Shown here: in pieces, positions 4,170-5,007 of the stretch
How positions within the stretch are numbered: position 1 is the stretch's first letter
Layout of the letters: each line of letters begins with the position of its first letter
NCBI GenBank assembly: GCA_013003515.1
Contig: JABDIW010000286.1
Span: 1 to 5,007 of the forward strand
From: Acidimicrobiia bacterium
GTDB taxonomy: Bacteria > Actinomycetota > Acidimicrobiia > Spongiisociales > UBA5794
Direction of reading: 5' to 3'
Length of the DNA stretch: 5,007 nucleotides
Notes under the pieces: model-generated
Database searches by the model: none
What the model was told of the DNA's origin: nothing
Seen by the model: only the letters and a program-made list of their open reading frames with translations
Position numbers and translations under genes: made by a program

Positions 4170-5007
4170 ATGTCACTCCGGGTTCTCGCCATCGGACTCA
4201 TATGCGTGGCGCTGGTCGGTTCTTGCACCGGAGGAGCCGACGAGCCCTCTCGAGGAACGGCGGCGTCTTCTACGACGGTTGCCTCCAGGTCCAATGGGTC
4301 TTCTTCGCCGACACCAGCCGCAGGGTCCGGAGCTCCTGTGACGACTACCACCGGAGTCGCCTCGACCACCGCGACGGAGACACAGGACCGACTGGAAGTT
4401 CCGATCGACCCGCAGACGGCGGAGGTGTGGCTGGCGCAACCGGAGCTTCACGTAGGGCCGGATGATGTTGTTCGGATCGTCTATCAGTCGGGTGATCGAA
4501 CTGTTTCGCTCGCGGTGTGTGAGGAGTTTCCCTGCTCGGGACTGATGCTGTCGCAAGTCGTCGCCGCCCGCCGGTCCCTCGGCTGGGTGATCGGCACGCC
4601 GCTGCCCGCCGGGGGAGCAATCGTTTTCAGCCAGACCGGAACCGAAGCTTCCGAGACGTCCATCCGGGTGTGTCACTCCGATCAATGTGCTGGAGCGGTG
4701 ACGCACCCCGCTCCAGCAACGCTTGGACCGTGGATCTCGACCGACGTCGCCGTTGATCGCAAAGGCGCACCTCTGGTGCTGTCGGTGTACTTCGGTCCCC
4801 CTGCCTCGGCCGTGACCCTCAGGTGCCAGGACGCCCTCTGTGAGGACACGTCGAACTTCATCGCGTTTGCGACAGACCAGAACGTGGGCGACGGCGCCGT
4901 CGGATTCGACGAAGACGTGCCGGTGCTCGCCGTCGCCGTCGCCGAAGGTTTTCAGATCGGTCGGTGCGACCGTGCCATGCCGTCGGCTCCCAACTGCTCA
5001 TCTGACA
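4170..5007 (+). CDS. Repeat-containing lipoprotein, C-terminus cut by window edge
   Basis: The frame is open from ATG 4170 to the edge (279 codons). The N-terminus is a lipoprotein signal: MSLR, a hydrophobic core (VLAIGLICVALV), and a lipobox-like VGS-C19, the expected lipidated cysteine. Residues about 25-72 are a Ser/Thr/Ala/Gly-rich linker, typical of a tether out of the membrane. From about 77 on there are imperfect repeats, each with a hydrophobic strand and then V-x-L/I-x-x-C-x4-C. The pairs are C117/C122, C168/C173 and C219/C224, exactly 51 residues apart, plus C266 with C276 (C-x9-C), a degenerate fourth. The DRKGAPLVLSVYF segment (197-208) resembles the 'D-G-x-P-V-I-S-Y-Y-D' blade strands of secreted beta-propeller-like repeat proteins; that relation is inferred. 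Each pair probably makes a local disulfide outside the cell. A weak AGGG lies upstream of the ATG. The gene follows the membrane-anchored protein by 30 bp. Ligand and function are unknown. Confidence 0.82.
   Translation, partial: MSLRVLAIGLICVALVGSCTGGADEPSRGTAASSTTVASRSNGSSSPTPAAGSGAPVTTTTGVASTTATETQDRLEVPIDPQTAEVWLAQPELHVGPDDVVRIVYQSGDRTVSLAVCEEFPCSGLMLSQVVAARRSLGWVIGTPLPAGGAIVFSQTGTEASETSIRVCHSDQCAGAVTHPAPATLGPWISTDVAVDRKGAPLVLSVYFGPPASAVTLRCQDALCEDTSNFIAFATDQNVGDGAVGFDEDVPVLAVAVAEGFQIGRCDRAMPSAPNCSSD

Noticed and set aside
4173..4706. Minus-strand frame of 177 codons opposite the lipoprotein
   Set aside because: It is Arg/Gly-rich and low in sense, typical of a shadow frame; the plus strand has a signal peptide, a lipobox and periodic repeats.

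Overview
The window is high-GC actinobacterial DNA. WhiB-family proteins are essentially confined to Actinobacteria (and their phages), and a WhiB sits beside a DevR/DosR-type response regulator, a universal stress protein, a CBS protein and promoters that look leaderless. I cannot fix the genus. An Acidimicrobiia-like or other deep-branching actinobacterium is a reasonable guess, not a demonstrated placement. There are no mobile elements, tRNA or rRNA genes, or CRISPR arrays. I see no sign of foreign DNA.

Left part (1-2317): a hypoxia/redox two-component stress locus. A GAF-domain sensor kinase of the DevS/DosS type runs leftward off the window edge. Only its N-terminal 148 residues are present. 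Across a 95-bp divergent intergenic region, a DevR/DosR-like NarL-family regulator runs rightward and is translationally coupled to two further genes: a universal stress protein (1-nt overlap) and a protein with two CBS domains and a BON domain (4-nt overlap). In Mycobacterium tuberculosis a USP (Rv2623) and a two-CBS protein (Rv2626c) are scattered members of the DosR regulon. Here equivalent parts are built into the regulator's own operon.

Middle (2318-3290): an 88-130 bp regulatory stretch carries a direct repeat and an inverted repeat. It precedes a short WhiB-like Fe-S regulator with all four cysteines. A convergent, complete cyclophilin-type peptidyl-prolyl isomerase follows on the minus strand.

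Right part (3291-5007): a 225-bp divergent intergenic region is rich in small palindromes and has an imperfect 14-bp tandem repeat. It is followed by two rightward genes 30 bp apart, probably one transcript. The first is a single-pass membrane-anchored protein of unknown function. The second is a lipoprotein, cut by the right edge, whose body shows C-x4-C pairs at exactly 51-residue intervals, suggesting blades of a repeated beta-structure.

The best leads are the compact Dos-like regulator/effector operon with its divergent sensor, the periodic-cysteine lipoprotein, and the symmetric DNA elements in front of the WhiB gene and between the cyclophilin and membrane-protein genes. Nothing here proves a wholly new system.
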